Source: Mycoplasmatota bacterium (GTDB taxonomy: Bacteria > Bacillota_I > Bacilli_A > RF39 > UBA660). Taken from it: a DNA stretch of 47,947 nt. The stretch covers positions 1 through 47,947 of the forward strand of contig JALFKQ010000036.1 of assembly GCA_022774645.1 (NCBI GenBank), read 5' to 3'. This document shows positions 8,600 to 17,582 of the stretch, piece by piece (position 1 is the first letter of the stretch; each line of letters begins with the position of its first letter). The notes beneath the pieces were generated by a model. That model saw nothing but the letters and a program-made list of their open reading frames with translations. It had not been told where the DNA came from and did no database searches. A program made the position numbers and the translations under genes.

Positions 8600-8619
8600 A
8601 CTTTTCTCCATTTTATTCT

Positions 8620-8973
8620 TTACCCTACATATTTTATGTGTATTGCATATATACCATTTATTTTTATAGATTCTTTATAACCATCTAAACTATTTATTGA
8701 TTTAATTCCTTTATTAAAATTGTTAGTTGAAGATAAGGTATATCTTGTACCTTCTTGAATTAGTAATTCTTCAATACTTTTATACCAATTTATCTCTTCA
8801 ACTAAGCATTTTATTTTTTCATTATTTGATTCAAAAATTATATAATCATTTGGTTTTAATATACTATAATCAAAATGATTTTCACCTATTTTTGTACATC
8901 TTATTTCTACTCTTTTTGTTCTATTTTTAATTGCATTAAATGCTCTTTGATTTATATCAAATTCATATATCAT
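8620..8973 (-). CDS. Small ASCH-like domain protein
   Basis: This 117-residue protein looks like an ASCH (PUA-like beta-barrel) domain: RAFNAIKNRTKRVEIR near the N-terminus fits the family's xI..G.K.vE.R signature, followed by NDYIIFES and a hydrophobic strand at the end. ASCH proteins are thought to bind RNA; one well-studied member (YqfB) hydrolyses N4-acetylcytidine. Its ATG overlaps the nifJ stop in an ATGA arrangement, so translation is probably coupled to nifJ. There is no separate promoter. Domain assignment is moderately sure; substrate unknown. Confidence 0.65.
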   Translation of the reverse strand: MIYEFDINQRAFNAIKNRTKRVEIRCTKIGENHFDYSILKPNDYIIFESNNEKIKCLVEEINWYKSIEELLIQEGTRYTLSSTNNFNKGIKSINSLDGYKESIKINGIYAIHIKYVG

Positions 8974-11900
8974 TTTTGTTTATTTTCTAAATCTTTGAAA
9001 TAGTTATATCTTTCAAGAGCATAATTTTTATTTAATTCATATAATTCTTGATATTCATTTTCATTTTTAACTTCTAAGTTTTTATATCTTAATTCACTTC
9101 TAAATACTGAATCATAATTTGTAAAATCTGGTTCTTTTGAATCTACTGTTAAAGTATCTGATTCTGGATTATATCTCATAAGTAGATTATATCCTACTTC
9201 AACTAATAGTTTTTGTTCATCAAGTGAGTTACTAAGTCCGCCTATTATTCCTTGTTCAATACATGGGCTATATGCGATTATTAGTGATGGTCCGTTATGT
9301 TCATATGCTTCTTTTAATACTTTTAATGTTTGCATCATATTTGCTCCAAGTGAGATTGAAGCTACATAAACATTTGGAATACTCATTGCTATTTTGAATA
9401 GGTCTTTTTTGTTTTCATGTTTACCGTTTGATGAGAATTCTGCTACTCCACCCATTCTTGTTGATTTTGACTTTTGCCCACCTGTATTTGAATAAACTTC
9501 TGTATCAAGTACCATTATGTTGATATCTTCGTTACTATGAAGTACATGATCTAGTCCTCCATATCCGATATCATAAGCCCATCCATCTCCTCCAAGTATC
9601 CATACTTTTCTTGATGGAATATAATCTAATAGTTCTCTTAATTCATTTGGAATTTCAGCTGTTTCTAATTTGTTCTTAATTGCAAGAGTTAAGTCATCAT
9701 CTTCCATATTATCTATCCACAATTTGAATGTAGCTTTTATTTCAGGAGAAACTATATCTCTTGTTTGGAACATTATATCTTTTATTCTTTCTCTCATTTT
9801 TTTATAAGACATATGTAATCCAAAACCAAATTCAGCATTATCTTCAAATAATGAATTCATCCATGGAATTTTATATGGTGTTAAAGGAAGACTTCCTCCA
9901 TATATTGAAGAACATCCAGTTGCATTAGCAATTACCATGTTTTTACCATATAGTTCTGTTAATAATTTTATATAAGCTGCTTCGCCACACCCAGCACATG
10001 CACCGCTAAATTCAAAGTATGGCTTTTTAAATCCTATACCTTTAACTGTATATTTATTAAATGGTGTATCATTTTCAACATTGTTAAATAAATAATCACT
10101 TATATTATCTAATCTTTCACTATACTTTCCACTTGTAAGTGCTTTTTCTTGATTCTTACCAGGACAAGCTTTCATACAAAGTCCACAACCTGTACAATTT
10201 GCTTCTGAAACTGAAATATAGAAGTTTTTATTGTCTTCTCCTAAGCTCTTAATTGTCTCATCTTTATCTATATGAGCAAGTATTAATTCATTATCTGTAA
10301 GTGAAAATGGTCTTATACAAGCATGAGGACATACAAATGAACATTGATTACATTCTATACAATTTTCTTTACACCATTTTGGCACAAATTGACTAATTTT
10401 TCTCTTATCACTTTTAGCTGTTCCGCCTTCAAAAGTTCCATCTTCATGACCAATAAAGTCAGAAACATTGAGCATATTTCCTCTAAGTTTTAATATTTCA
10501 TTTGTAAAGTCTTTTACATTATTATTTTCACTTTCAAGTGTAAATATTTTATTATCAATAACTTCTAAATATTTAAGTGATTCATCTATTGCATTTATAT
10601 TATTATCAACTACTTCTTTACCTTTACTACTATATGTTTTTGAAACTAATTTTTTAAATAATTCTATTTCATTTCTACCATACCCTGATATTTTTAACAT
10701 ATATGTACAAATAATATTATTTATTTTTCCATGTAGATTATATTTTTTATTTAGTTCATCTAATGATGCAATATATACTTTTATATTTTTATTTATTATT
10801 TCTTTTTTATTATCATTATTTATTAATTTGTTTAATTCTTCATCATTCTTATCACTTGAGATTAAAAGTGTACCATTTTGTTTTATATCTTTTAATAAAT
10901 AGTAATTATTTAAATATACATCTTTTGATACTACTACAAAATCTGGTGAAGTTAGGAAATATGGTGCTTCTATTTTAGAAGGTCCAACTCTTAAATGTGA
11001 TATAGTTGTTCCACCACTCTTTTTAGAATCATATTCAAAGTATCCTTGAACATAGTTTTCTTTTATTTCACCTAATACTTTAATAAAGTTTTTAGATGCT
11101 CCTACCATACCATCTGAACCAAATCCATATACTTTTATTTCTTGATAATCACTATCATATTCTATTTCTTCTGGTTCTAAACTTAAATGAGTTACATCAT
11201 CTTTTATACCGATTGTAAAATTATTTTTAGGATTATCACTTAATATATTTTTAAATACAGCATTTATATCTTTAAGTGGTACATCTTTTGATGATAAACC
11301 ATATATACCACCGTAAATGTTTATATTTTTCTTTTTTAATGCTTCCATTACATCTAAATATAATGGTTCACCTGCACTACCAGGTTCTTTTGTTCTATCA
11401 AGTACAGCTATTGTATCAACTGTTTTTGGAATTACATCTAAAAGATATTTAGTACTAAATGGCCTATAAAGATGAACTTCTATCATACCAACTTTATATC
11501 CTTTTTTATTTAAAATATCAACTACTGTTTTAATTGTAGAACATACACTTCCCATAGCTATGATTACATGAGTTGCATCTTTTTTACCATAATAATTAAA
11601 TGGTTTATAATCTGTAAATGCTAATGTATTAATTTTATCCATATATCTTTTTACAATATCTGGAATATCATTATAATATTTATTTCTTACCTCTGTATTT
11701 TGAAAATAAACATCACCTGTTTCAGATGTACCTCTTGTTATTTCTTTTCCTATGTTTAATGCTCTATTTTTAAATTCATATACTTTTTTATAATTTATTA
11801 ATTTTCTTATTTCTTCTTCGTCTACAAGTGATACTTTATTAAGTTCATGACTTGTTCTAAATCCATCAAAGAAATGTAAGAATGGTAGGCTTCCTTCAAT

Positions 11901-12377
11901 AGCACTTAAATGAGAAATAATGCTCATATAATATGCTTCTTCTACTGATGAAGAAGATAACATACAAAAACCTGTACTTCTTGTAGCATAAATATCTTGA
12001 TGATCACCAAATATTGATAATGCATGAGTTGCTAAGCTTCTTGCCGCTACATGTATAACTCCTGGTAACATTTCTCCTGCCATTTTATACATTGTAGGTA
12101 TCATTAAAAGTAAACCTTGTGATGCGGTAAATGTTGTACCTAGACATCCTGCTTGTAATGCTCCATGTGTTACTGCTGCTGCTCCTGCTTCGCTTTGCAT
12201 TTCTACTACTTTAACTGTATCGTTAAACAAATTCTTTTTACCTGCTGCACTCCATTTATCAGTTAAAGTTGCCATTGGACTAGCTGGTGTAATTGGATAA
12301 ATACCACATATTTCACTAAATAAATATGCCCCAAGTGCACATGCCTCATTACCATCTATAATATAATCTTTTTTCAT
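8970..12377 (-). CDS. nifJ: Pyruvate:ferredoxin (flavodoxin) oxidoreductase
   Basis: This 1135-residue single-chain enzyme oxidises pyruvate with CoA to acetyl-CoA and CO2, passing electrons to ferredoxin or flavodoxin, the core of anaerobic pyruvate metabolism. The N-terminal domain shows GIYPITPASPMA and VEMQSEAGAAAV. A domain around 660-760 carries two CxxCxxCxxxCP clusters (CIECNQCSFVCP, CTGCGLCMKACP). The C-terminal thiamine-diphosphate domain shows CAGCGEAAY, GGDGWAYDIG and VYSNTGGQKSK. The proximal Cys of CAGCG ligates the third cluster. It starts behind GGTGAT, with TATAAT at 12393-12398 as a likely -10. Slightly shorter than typical (about 1170), but all motifs are present. Confidence 0.97.
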   Translation of the reverse strand: MKKDYIIDGNEACALGAYLFSEICGIYPITPASPMATLTDKWSAAGKKNLFNDTVKVVEMQSEAGAAAVTHGALQAGCLGTTFTASQGLLLMIPTMYKMAGEMLPGVIHVAARSLATHALSIFGDHQDIYATRSTGFCMLSSSSVEEAYYMSIISHLSAIEGSLPFLHFFDGFRTSHELNKVSLVDEEEIRKLINYKKVYEFKNRALNIGKEITRGTSETGDVYFQNTEVRNKYYNDIPDIVKRYMDKINTLAFTDYKPFNYYGKKDATHVIIAMGSVCSTIKTVVDILNKKGYKVGMIEVHLYRPFSTKYLLDVIPKTVDTIAVLDRTKEPGSAGEPLYLDVMEALKKKNINIYGGIYGLSSKDVPLKDINAVFKNILSDNPKNNFTIGIKDDVTHLSLEPEEIEYDSDYQEIKVYGFGSDGMVGASKNFIKVLGEIKENYVQGYFEYDSKKSGGTTISHLRVGPSKIEAPYFLTSPDFVVVSKDVYLNNYYLLKDIKQNGTLLISSDKNDEELNKLINNDNKKEIINKNIKVYIASLDELNKKYNLHGKINNIICTYMLKISGYGRNEIELFKKLVSKTYSSKGKEVVDNNINAIDESLKYLEVIDNKIFTLESENNNVKDFTNEILKLRGNMLNVSDFIGHEDGTFEGGTAKSDKRKISQFVPKWCKENCIECNQCSFVCPHACIRPFSLTDNELILAHIDKDETIKSLGEDNKNFYISVSEANCTGCGLCMKACPGKNQEKALTSGKYSERLDNISDYLFNNVENDTPFNKYTVKGIGFKKPYFEFSGACAGCGEAAYIKLLTELYGKNMVIANATGCSSIYGGSLPLTPYKIPWMNSLFEDNAEFGFGLHMSYKKMRERIKDIMFQTRDIVSPEIKATFKLWIDNMEDDDLTLAIKNKLETAEIPNELRELLDYIPSRKVWILGGDGWAYDIGYGGLDHVLHSNEDINIMVLDTEVYSNTGGQKSKSTRMGGVAEFSSNGKHENKKDLFKIAMSIPNVYVASISLGANMMQTLKVLKEAYEHNGPSLIIAYSPCIEQGIIGGLSNSLDEQKLLVEVGYNLLMRYNPESDTLTVDSKEPDFTNYDSVFRSELRYKNLEVKNENEYQELYELNKNYALERYNYFKDLENKQK

Positions 12378-12419
12378 ATAATCACCATTTTAATTATATA
12401 ATAATTTAAATTAAAATAA

Positions 12420-12452
12420 AAGTGATAATAATACATTAACTTATTATCACTT
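12420..12452 (-). terminator. Terminator upstream of nifJ
   Basis: A perfect 12-bp stem (12420-12431 with 12441-12452, 9-nt loop) is followed on the minus strand by TTTTATTTTAATTT. It insulates nifJ from upstream transcription. Confidence 0.75.
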
Positions 12453-12471
12453 GATGTTACAAATTATTTTT

Positions 12472-12654
12472 TTATTTTAATAATTTATTAATTCTTCTTT
12501 TTATAAATTGGTTACTGCATTTAAATATAATACCCTTTTTATTATATAAATAATAATTATCTTCACCTACAATATCAATGTTCGCATTTAATTTATCTTT
12601 TGATAAAATATCTATATTAATATAATTTTGATTTATAAAAAGTGATAGATATGA
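12472..12654 (-). pseudogene. Possible 3' gene remnant without a start codon
   Basis: A 60-codon open frame ends LYNKKGIIFKCSNQFIKRR...LLK. The amino-acid pattern looks coding (balanced charged and aromatic residues, lysine-rich end) but there is no in-frame ATG, GTG or TTG, and its 5' end is cut by the terminator at 12641-12662. It may be the tail of a lost gene. Weak evidence; the alternative is chance in AT-rich DNA. This accounts for most of the gap between the cohesin-like gene and nifJ. Confidence 0.25.
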
Positions 12655-12662
12655 CTATCACT
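12641..12662 (-). terminator. Terminator overlapping the stop of the cohesin-like gene
   Basis: An 8-bp stem (12641-12648 with 12655-12662) overlaps the TGA stop and is followed by five T on the minus strand. Confidence 0.8.
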
Positions 12663-13971
12663 CTTCATCATCAGTTTTATTTACTTCATTTTCTTCTTTA
12701 TCGTTTACTTCTTCATTATTAGTAATGTTTTCTTCTTTAATTTCTTTTTCTTTTTTAGTATAAAATGTATCATATAAAATATATCCTAAAACAATAACTA
12801 TTGAAAATAAACCTATTAATATATATTTATTATTTACTTTTTTAACTTCTTCTTGTGGTTTTTCTTCTTCTTTGTCTATAACAGGTATTTTGCTGTCTTC
12901 TTCTTTTTCTGATTTTGTTACAACTATATAATAATTTGCTTCATCACTTTCATTTTTAGTTTTAATTCTTACTATATTTTCACCTGTTTTAAAGTTTTCA
13001 TTTCCTATTATTTCTACTGTTACATCATTATCAGCATCATAATCTATTAACAAGCTATCAACAGTGCTTGGCACTACTAAGTGATAATTAAATGTATCTG
13101 GGTTGAATTCTTCTAAAAATTTAAAGTTTTCAACAGATAATTTTTTTAAATTCGGAAATTTATATTCTACATCTGATTCTTTTATATAATTTATATTTAA
13201 TGTATAAGTTGTTTTTGAATCTTCTACTGTATTTGTTATTGTTATTTTATTTTGGCCTTCTTTAAATTTACAAACTGAATCAGCACAACCACTTATTTCA
13301 GTTGAACATTCAGATGATGAACAATATGTATCTAGTTTTAATTCACTATTATAAGTATCTATTTGATATGTTGTTGTATTAGGATTATATTTTCCTATTA
13401 AATAACTTGATTTATCTTTTATAAAAGATAATGTTGAATCTATTTTATTGCTAGGTGTATCTGTAATATTATAAATTAATTTACTATTAAAACAATTGAA
13501 TGATTCACTGCTTCCTTTTATATAAAATTCACTATTATCTATTAATTCAATTGTTGTTTGTCCAAGTGAAGCATCTTCTTTAACTTTAAACTTTAATTTA
13601 CTTATTAATATATCTCCTCCATTAACAAGCATATTTTTACCTGTTACATTTTTAATTTCAAAATTTATTATTGATGAATATGTATTAAACTCACTTATTT
13701 TATATCCTTCTTCTATATAAACACTTTCATCATTATAATCAGATAATAATTCAAATACATATGGATTATAATATAATTGAATTTTTGCTTTATCTAGTGT
13801 TCCAAATTCACTATAAAAATCTGTTACTACATTTACTTCAACTATATCTCCTTTTTTATAATCAATAAGATTGTTAGTTTCTTTTTGAATTGTACATCCT
13901 ACTGTTTCACTAGCATTTGTGAAAGTAATAAACATAAAAAATGATATTAATAGCAATAAAGTTTTTTTCAT
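12658..13971 (-). CDS. Membrane-anchored surface protein with cohesin-like and cadherin-like beta-sandwich domains
   Basis: The 437-residue protein has a signal peptide (1-20, ending FTNASE). A cohesin-type region (about 25-150) follows, with GDIVEVNV, LDKAKIQLYYNP and GDILISKLKFKV strands. A cadherin-like beta-sandwich region (PF12733 type, about 275-360) shows LKKLSVENF, FNPDTFNYHLVVP and TGENIVRIKT. One hydrophobic anchor lies at about 383-402, and a Lys/Glu/Asn-rich cytoplasmic tail. A Cys-rich stretch near 215-240 (CSSSECSTEISGCADSVCKF) could form disulfides. Such architecture suggests an extracellular protein- or wall-binding role; the ligand is unknown. It is last in a five-gene run starting at 16629. 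Confidence 0.7.
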   Translation of the reverse strand: MKKTLLLLISFFMFITFTNASETVGCTIQKETNNLIDYKKGDIVEVNVVTDFYSEFGTLDKAKIQLYYNPYVFELLSDYNDESVYIEEGYKISEFNTYSSIINFEIKNVTGKNMLVNGGDILISKLKFKVKEDASLGQTTIELIDNSEFYIKGSSESFNCFNSKLIYNITDTPSNKIDSTLSFIKDKSSYLIGKYNPNTTTYQIDTYNSELKLDTYCSSSECSTEISGCADSVCKFKEGQNKITITNTVEDSKTTYTLNINYIKESDVEYKFPNLKKLSVENFKFLEEFNPDTFNYHLVVPSTVDSLLIDYDADNDVTVEIIGNENFKTGENIVRIKTKNESDEANYYIVVTKSEKEEDSKIPVIDKEEEKPQEEVKKVNNKYILIGLFSIVIVLGYILYDTFYTKKEKEIKEENITNNEEVNDKEENEVNKTDDEE

Positions 13972-14007
13972 ATTTCACCTCTATTATATATGTTAATAAT
14001 ATCAAAA

Positions 14008-14412
14008 TTAGTATATTCTTTCAAGTTTCTCTAGTTTTATTAAATCGTATACTTTACATATAGCTGTAATATTATCAATCTTAACACCATTAATATCATA
14101 GTAAACTTTTAGTTCATTGTTTAAGTTTTTAGTATACTGTTTAATTAATTCTTCTATGTTTCTAGCATAATATTTTTTATTATCTATTGTATAACTTATT
14201 ACTTGTATATTAGTTTTCTTTAATGAATTATTTAGACTATATGAATTAGTATCTTTAAAATATATTTTGAAGGTGTCAATATAGTTTAAATTATTTCTAT
14301 CATAATATAATATTTTATCACTATTTGAATCTATTTCACCTATATTAAATGTTAAAAAAATAGTAAGCATAAATAATAGTTTTATGATATTCTTTTTTAT
14401 ATTGATCACCAT
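14008..14412 (-). CDS. Small secreted or membrane-anchored hypothetical protein
   Basis: I do not recognise this 134-residue protein. An N-terminal hydrophobic helix after a Lys-rich start (about 9-25) suggests a signal or anchor. The rest is hydrophilic, rich in Asn, Tyr and Lys, and predicted extracytoplasmic. It sits 19 nt after the ProX-like gene and 36 nt before the cohesin-like surface gene. Its partner may be that surface protein. The ribosome-binding site is poor at the ATG used here (a GGTGAT lies inside the frame just after it), so the true start is uncertain. Confidence 0.55.
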   Translation of the reverse strand: MVINIKKNIIKLLFMLTIFLTFNIGEIDSNSDKILYYDRNNLNYIDTFKIYFKDTNSYSLNNSLKKTNIQVISYTIDNKKYYARNIEELIKQYTKNLNNELKVYYDINGVKIDNITAICKVYDLIKLEKLERIY

Positions 14413-14431
14413 TATTATTATGCTTACTTAA

Positions 14432-14911
14432 TTATAATTCTATGTATTCATATTTATTATTTTTAAATATTATTTCTAAATCTTTTGGTTTTAAAAATAC
14501 AGTTGCTGTATTTATATTAGGATGTACTCCTATCTCTGAGATATTCTTTATATCTTCATCTATTATTATACTAACAATATGGTCTTTATCATTTAATATT
14601 CCAAGCGGAGATACTGATCCTTTTGTAAGTCCTAAGTATTTATATAAATCTTCTTCACTTGCGAGTGTTAAAGGTCTACTGTTAAGTTTATTTCTTAATT
14701 CTTTTAAATTAACTTTTTTATTATGTGAAACTAATACTAAGTAATAGTTTATTTTTTTATCATCTCTTATAAATATGTTTTTGACTATATTTTCAAATGG
14801 CTCTATATTTTCATTTATTACATCTTCCATAGTAAATACTGCTTTATGATTTACTACTCTATATTCTATATTTAATTCATTTAATTTTTTATATACTTCT
14901 TCTTTTGTCAT
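14432..14911 (-). CDS. proX: Prolyl-tRNA editing protein ProX/PrdX (YbaK superfamily)
   Basis: This 159-residue freestanding editing domain has the ProX/PrdX signature: KNIFIRDDK, an invariant Lys region KVNLKELRNKL, LGLTKGSVSPLGI and HPNINTATVFL near the end. Family enzymes hydrolyse alanyl-tRNA(Pro) mischarged by prolyl-tRNA synthetase. The length fits. The start has GTAGGAG at good spacing. It lies 8 nt downstream of the CDF exporter gene and is probably in the same operon. A second, different YbaK-type protein is encoded at 24589-25053. Confidence 0.88.
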   Translation of the reverse strand: MTKEEVYKKLNELNIEYRVVNHKAVFTMEDVINENIEPFENIVKNIFIRDDKKINYYLVLVSHNKKVNLKELRNKLNSRPLTLASEEDLYKYLGLTKGSVSPLGILNDKDHIVSIIIDEDIKNISEIGVHPNINTATVFLKPKDLEIIFKNNKYEYIEL

Positions 14912-14919
14912 AATTTCTC

Positions 14920-15780
14920 CTACATAGGATTTACATGTATAACCACTAAGTAAATTTCATCTATTTTATTTAATATTTCTTTTTCTAAATGATTTGCTAT
15001 TTCATGGCTTTCATAAGTCTTTAGGTTTCCATCTACAAATATTGTAAATGATATTTGATATTTATAACCAACTGGTGTTGAATTAAAATGATTTATTTTT
15101 ATAACTTCTTTATGTTGTTTAATTATTTCAATTACTTCATTTTTAGTTTCTTCATCTATTGATTTATCCATAAGAACATCATAGCTTTCAATAAATATTT
15201 TTATTGCTGATATTAATATCCATATAGAAATTATTACTCCAACAATACCATCTAAAAAATATATATTTTTAGTTGATAATATACATGATATTAAGTTTAG
15301 TGTTGTTATTACTGCATCTATTATATGATCTTTTGAGTTTGCTTTTATAAGTAAATTGTTGTATTTTTTTGATAAGTAATTTGTATATATGAACAATGAC
15401 AATTTAACTATTATTGTTGTTATACATACCACTATTAACCATATATTAAAATCATATTTTATATTATTAAATAATGTTGATAATGAATTTTTAAATACAA
15501 CTAATGATATGAGTATCATAGATATACTTATTAACATTGAATAAATGTATTCTGCTTTACCATGTCCTAGATTGTGATCATCATCTCTTGGTATACTTGA
15601 TATTTTATTACCTACAAATGTCATAATTGAAGAAAATATATCACCTGCACTATTAAAAGCATCCGCTATCATTGCTTGACTATTAGTTATGTAACCAATT
15701 AAGCCTTTTATTATTAATAAAAATACATTACCTATTATACCTAATATACTAGCTATTTTTGTACTTTTATATCTTTTCAT
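14920..15780 (-). CDS. Cation diffusion facilitator, manganese-type metal site
   Basis: This 286-residue protein is a CDF exporter: six hydrophobic segments, the conserved GHGKAEY after helix 2, and a cytoplasmic ferredoxin-like C-terminal domain ending in HVNPM. The transport site in helix 2 reads N-S-A-G-D and in helix 5 D-H-I-I-D, i.e. N-x3-D plus D-x3-D rather than the H-x3-D pairs of zinc exporters. That pattern is the one described for Mn2+ exporters such as MntE and MneP, so manganese (or iron) efflux is the likely job, using proton antiport. Start behind TAAGGAGG. It overlaps no neighbour; gaps of 8 and 18 nt suggest an operon. Confidence 0.9.
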   Translation of the reverse strand: MKRYKSTKIASILGIIGNVFLLIIKGLIGYITNSQAMIADAFNSAGDIFSSIMTFVGNKISSIPRDDDHNLGHGKAEYIYSMLISISMILISLVVFKNSLSTLFNNIKYDFNIWLIVVCITTIIVKLSLFIYTNYLSKKYNNLLIKANSKDHIIDAVITTLNLISCILSTKNIYFLDGIVGVIISIWILISAIKIFIESYDVLMDKSIDEETKNEVIEIIKQHKEVIKINHFNSTPVGYKYQISFTIFVDGNLKTYESHEIANHLEKEILNKIDEIYLVVIHVNPM

Positions 15781-15798
15781 TTTTCCTCCTTATATATT

Positions 15799-16629
15799 TT
15801 ATTCAATATAGCATTTTATTGTATCTTCTATCCAATATGAATATTTAATATTTTTCTTTTCTAAATTTTTAAATTTTAAATATAAATCAATACCATCACT
15901 TGGGTCATGCCATATATCTACAAATACAAAATCATAATAAATATTTTTTTTAAAATATTCAAATGCATCCATATTTATTATTCTTATTTTATCTTTAAAT
16001 CTAAATTGAGGCAATATATATTTATTGAAAAGTTCTATTATTTCTTTATCTTTTTCAACAATTGTTACTGTTTTGACATCTTCTTTCATTGATACCATAT
16101 ATGCATAATATCCAAGACCAAGACCATATGTAAGCACATTACCAGTTGCTTCATTTATTGGTTTTTCCATTGTTTCAATTTCATTTGGTGTTATAAGCAT
16201 CCACTCCCTATTATTTTCAAGAACAGCTGGATACTTATATTCTTCTTTAAAGTATCCTATACAAGGATATAATTTATCATTAATTTTTCTTAAATCATTA
16301 AATACAAAAGCCTCATACGGCTTATAACTCTCATATCTAAAACTCCATTTATTAGATTTAATATTCTTAAAACTAATATTTTTATAATATAGATTATCTT
16401 CATATTTATTTTTATCTAATTCAAAAACAATCTTATCAAATTCGTGTATAAGTTCTTTATCTGTTATTTCAAGTAAACTAGTTAGTATTATTTTAAATGA
16501 TTCTAAATCATTAAAACCAAATTCTTTTTTAATATTATCTATCATTTCTTTTGTTATATAATCACTATAATTATTTAGATAAATACTAAGTTTACTCATT
16601 ATTAAATTGTTTCTTTCTTCATTTGTCAT
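15799..16629 (-). CDS. Class I SAM-fold enzyme, spermidine-synthase/methyltransferase-like
   Basis: This 276-residue protein has a Rossmann-like C-terminal half: GNVLTYGLGLGYYAYM (motif I), TIVEKDKEIIELF (motif II, acidic end of strand 2) and YDFVFVDIWHDPSDG (motif IV region), the same order as in spermidine synthase-like and methyltransferase enzymes. The first 130 residues are helical and have no recognised domain. Substrate unknown. No ribosome-binding site precedes the ATG, but TATAAT ends 7 nt before it, so the mRNA is probably leaderless. It is first in the run that continues with the CDF exporter. Confidence 0.7.
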   Translation of the reverse strand: MTNEERNNLIMSKLSIYLNNYSDYITKEMIDNIKKEFGFNDLESFKIILTSLLEITDKELIHEFDKIVFELDKNKYEDNLYYKNISFKNIKSNKWSFRYESYKPYEAFVFNDLRKINDKLYPCIGYFKEEYKYPAVLENNREWMLITPNEIETMEKPINEATGNVLTYGLGLGYYAYMVSMKEDVKTVTIVEKDKEIIELFNKYILPQFRFKDKIRIINMDAFEYFKKNIYYDFVFVDIWHDPSDGIDLYLKFKNLEKKNIKYSYWIEDTIKCYIE

Positions 16630-16635
16630 AATATA

Positions 16636-16641
16636 ATTATA
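16636..16641 (-). promoter_or_regulatory. -10 element directly upstream of the SAM-fold gene
   Basis: A perfect TATAAT (minus strand) lies 7 nt before the ATG at 16629, placing the transcription start at or beside the start codon. No clear -35. Confidence 0.45.
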
Positions 16642-16648
16642 AAATAAA

Positions 16649-16668
16649 AAGTAGATTTAAATCTACTT
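16649..16668 (-). terminator. 20-bp palindrome with T-tract, probable terminator
   Basis: The perfect palindrome AAGTAGATTTAAATCTACTT is followed on the minus strand by TTTTATTTTA. It separates the thioredoxin-like gene from the SAM-fold gene. Between it and 16767 I see only short, startless frames. Confidence 0.6.
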
Positions 16669-16766
16669 AAATATCAATTACTTTAACTTTTCTATTTCTT
16701 CTTCTAATATTATTATTAGAAATAAAATGATGAAACACTTCTTTTTTATAAAATCTTTACAATTTA

Positions 16767-16791
16767 AAATCTGTCAAAAAATGACAGATTT
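16767..16791 (-). terminator. Terminator of the thioredoxin-like gene
   Basis: A perfect 10-bp stem (16767-16776 with 16782-16791, 5-nt loop) lies 28 nt past the stop; on the minus strand it is followed by TTTAAATTG, a moderate U-tract. Confidence 0.6.
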
Positions 16792-16818
16792 ATATTTAAT
16801 ACATTTATTTATATATTG

Positions 16819-17517
16819 TTATTTCTTTTTAGTTTTATTATTATTATTTACTTTTGTTTCTTTTACTTCTTCGTGAGTAACAGTTGCTTTTTTATTATTT
16901 TCAATAGCAGCGACTATTTTCTTAGTATTACATCTATTAGTTAATACAATAACTACTGTTGAAGCAACTACTAAACAAATTGTCCAAATGATAATTGTAA
17001 AATTAGATGGATTTAAAATCTTATCCCATTTTTTACTGTATTCATATTCTTCAAATACATCATATTTATCATCTGCATCATATAAAGTCTTGATGGCTGA
17101 TTTGATACTTTCATCATAAGACTCAGTATATCCTCCAAAAACTTTATCTCCTATAATAATATAAGGAACTCCACTTGCAGGTTCATTCATGAAAGTAGAA
17201 ATCTCACCTAATAAATTAGAATTTTCTTCATTATACCAAGTTTCAAAAGAAACTAATTTGAAGTATTTTCCATATTCATCTGTAATTCCATTTAAGAATT
17301 CTAGGAACTTTCTACAATATGCACATCCCTTTCCTCTAAATAAATAGATTATGATTTGATCATCTGTTTCTTTGTAATTTTCAAATTTAGCTTTAATTCC
17401 TTCTTCTTCTAAAGTTTGTTCAAGATTTAAAGTACTATATTTTTCAGCAGCAAAAGCTTTGACTGGAATAATAATTGAAAGTAACATTAAAACGATAACA
17501 ACAATCTTTTTCTTCAT
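16819..17517 (-). CDS. Secreted/membrane thioredoxin-like protein with CAYC motif
   Basis: The start at 17517 (MKKKIVVIV) has an excellent GGGAGGAG site; an upstream in-frame ATG at 17571 lacks one. The 232-residue product has a signal peptide (about 1-24), then a thioredoxin-like region with YLFRGKGCAYCRKFLEFL, a CxxC redox site, and the cis-Pro loop GVPYIIIG. A membrane helix (about 176-196) and a Lys/Asn-rich tail end the protein. It is likely a wall-side thiol oxidoreductase or disulfide reductase. The order is unusual: redox domain outside, single C-terminal anchor. It lies 66 nt downstream of the histidine kinase gene, possibly the last gene of that operon. Confidence 0.8.
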   Translation of the reverse strand: MKKKIVVIVLMLLSIIIPVKAFAAEKYSTLNLEQTLEEEGIKAKFENYKETDDQIIIYLFRGKGCAYCRKFLEFLNGITDEYGKYFKLVSFETWYNEENSNLLGEISTFMNEPASGVPYIIIGDKVFGGYTESYDESIKSAIKTLYDADDKYDVFEEYEYSKKWDKILNPSNFTIIIWTICLVVASTVVIVLTNRCNTKKIVAAIENNKKATVTHEEVKETKVNNNNKTKKK

Positions 17518-17582
17518 AATAAATCTCCTCCCTACAATATACATTTTAAAGTATTTATTATGAAATTTCAATAATTATTTAG

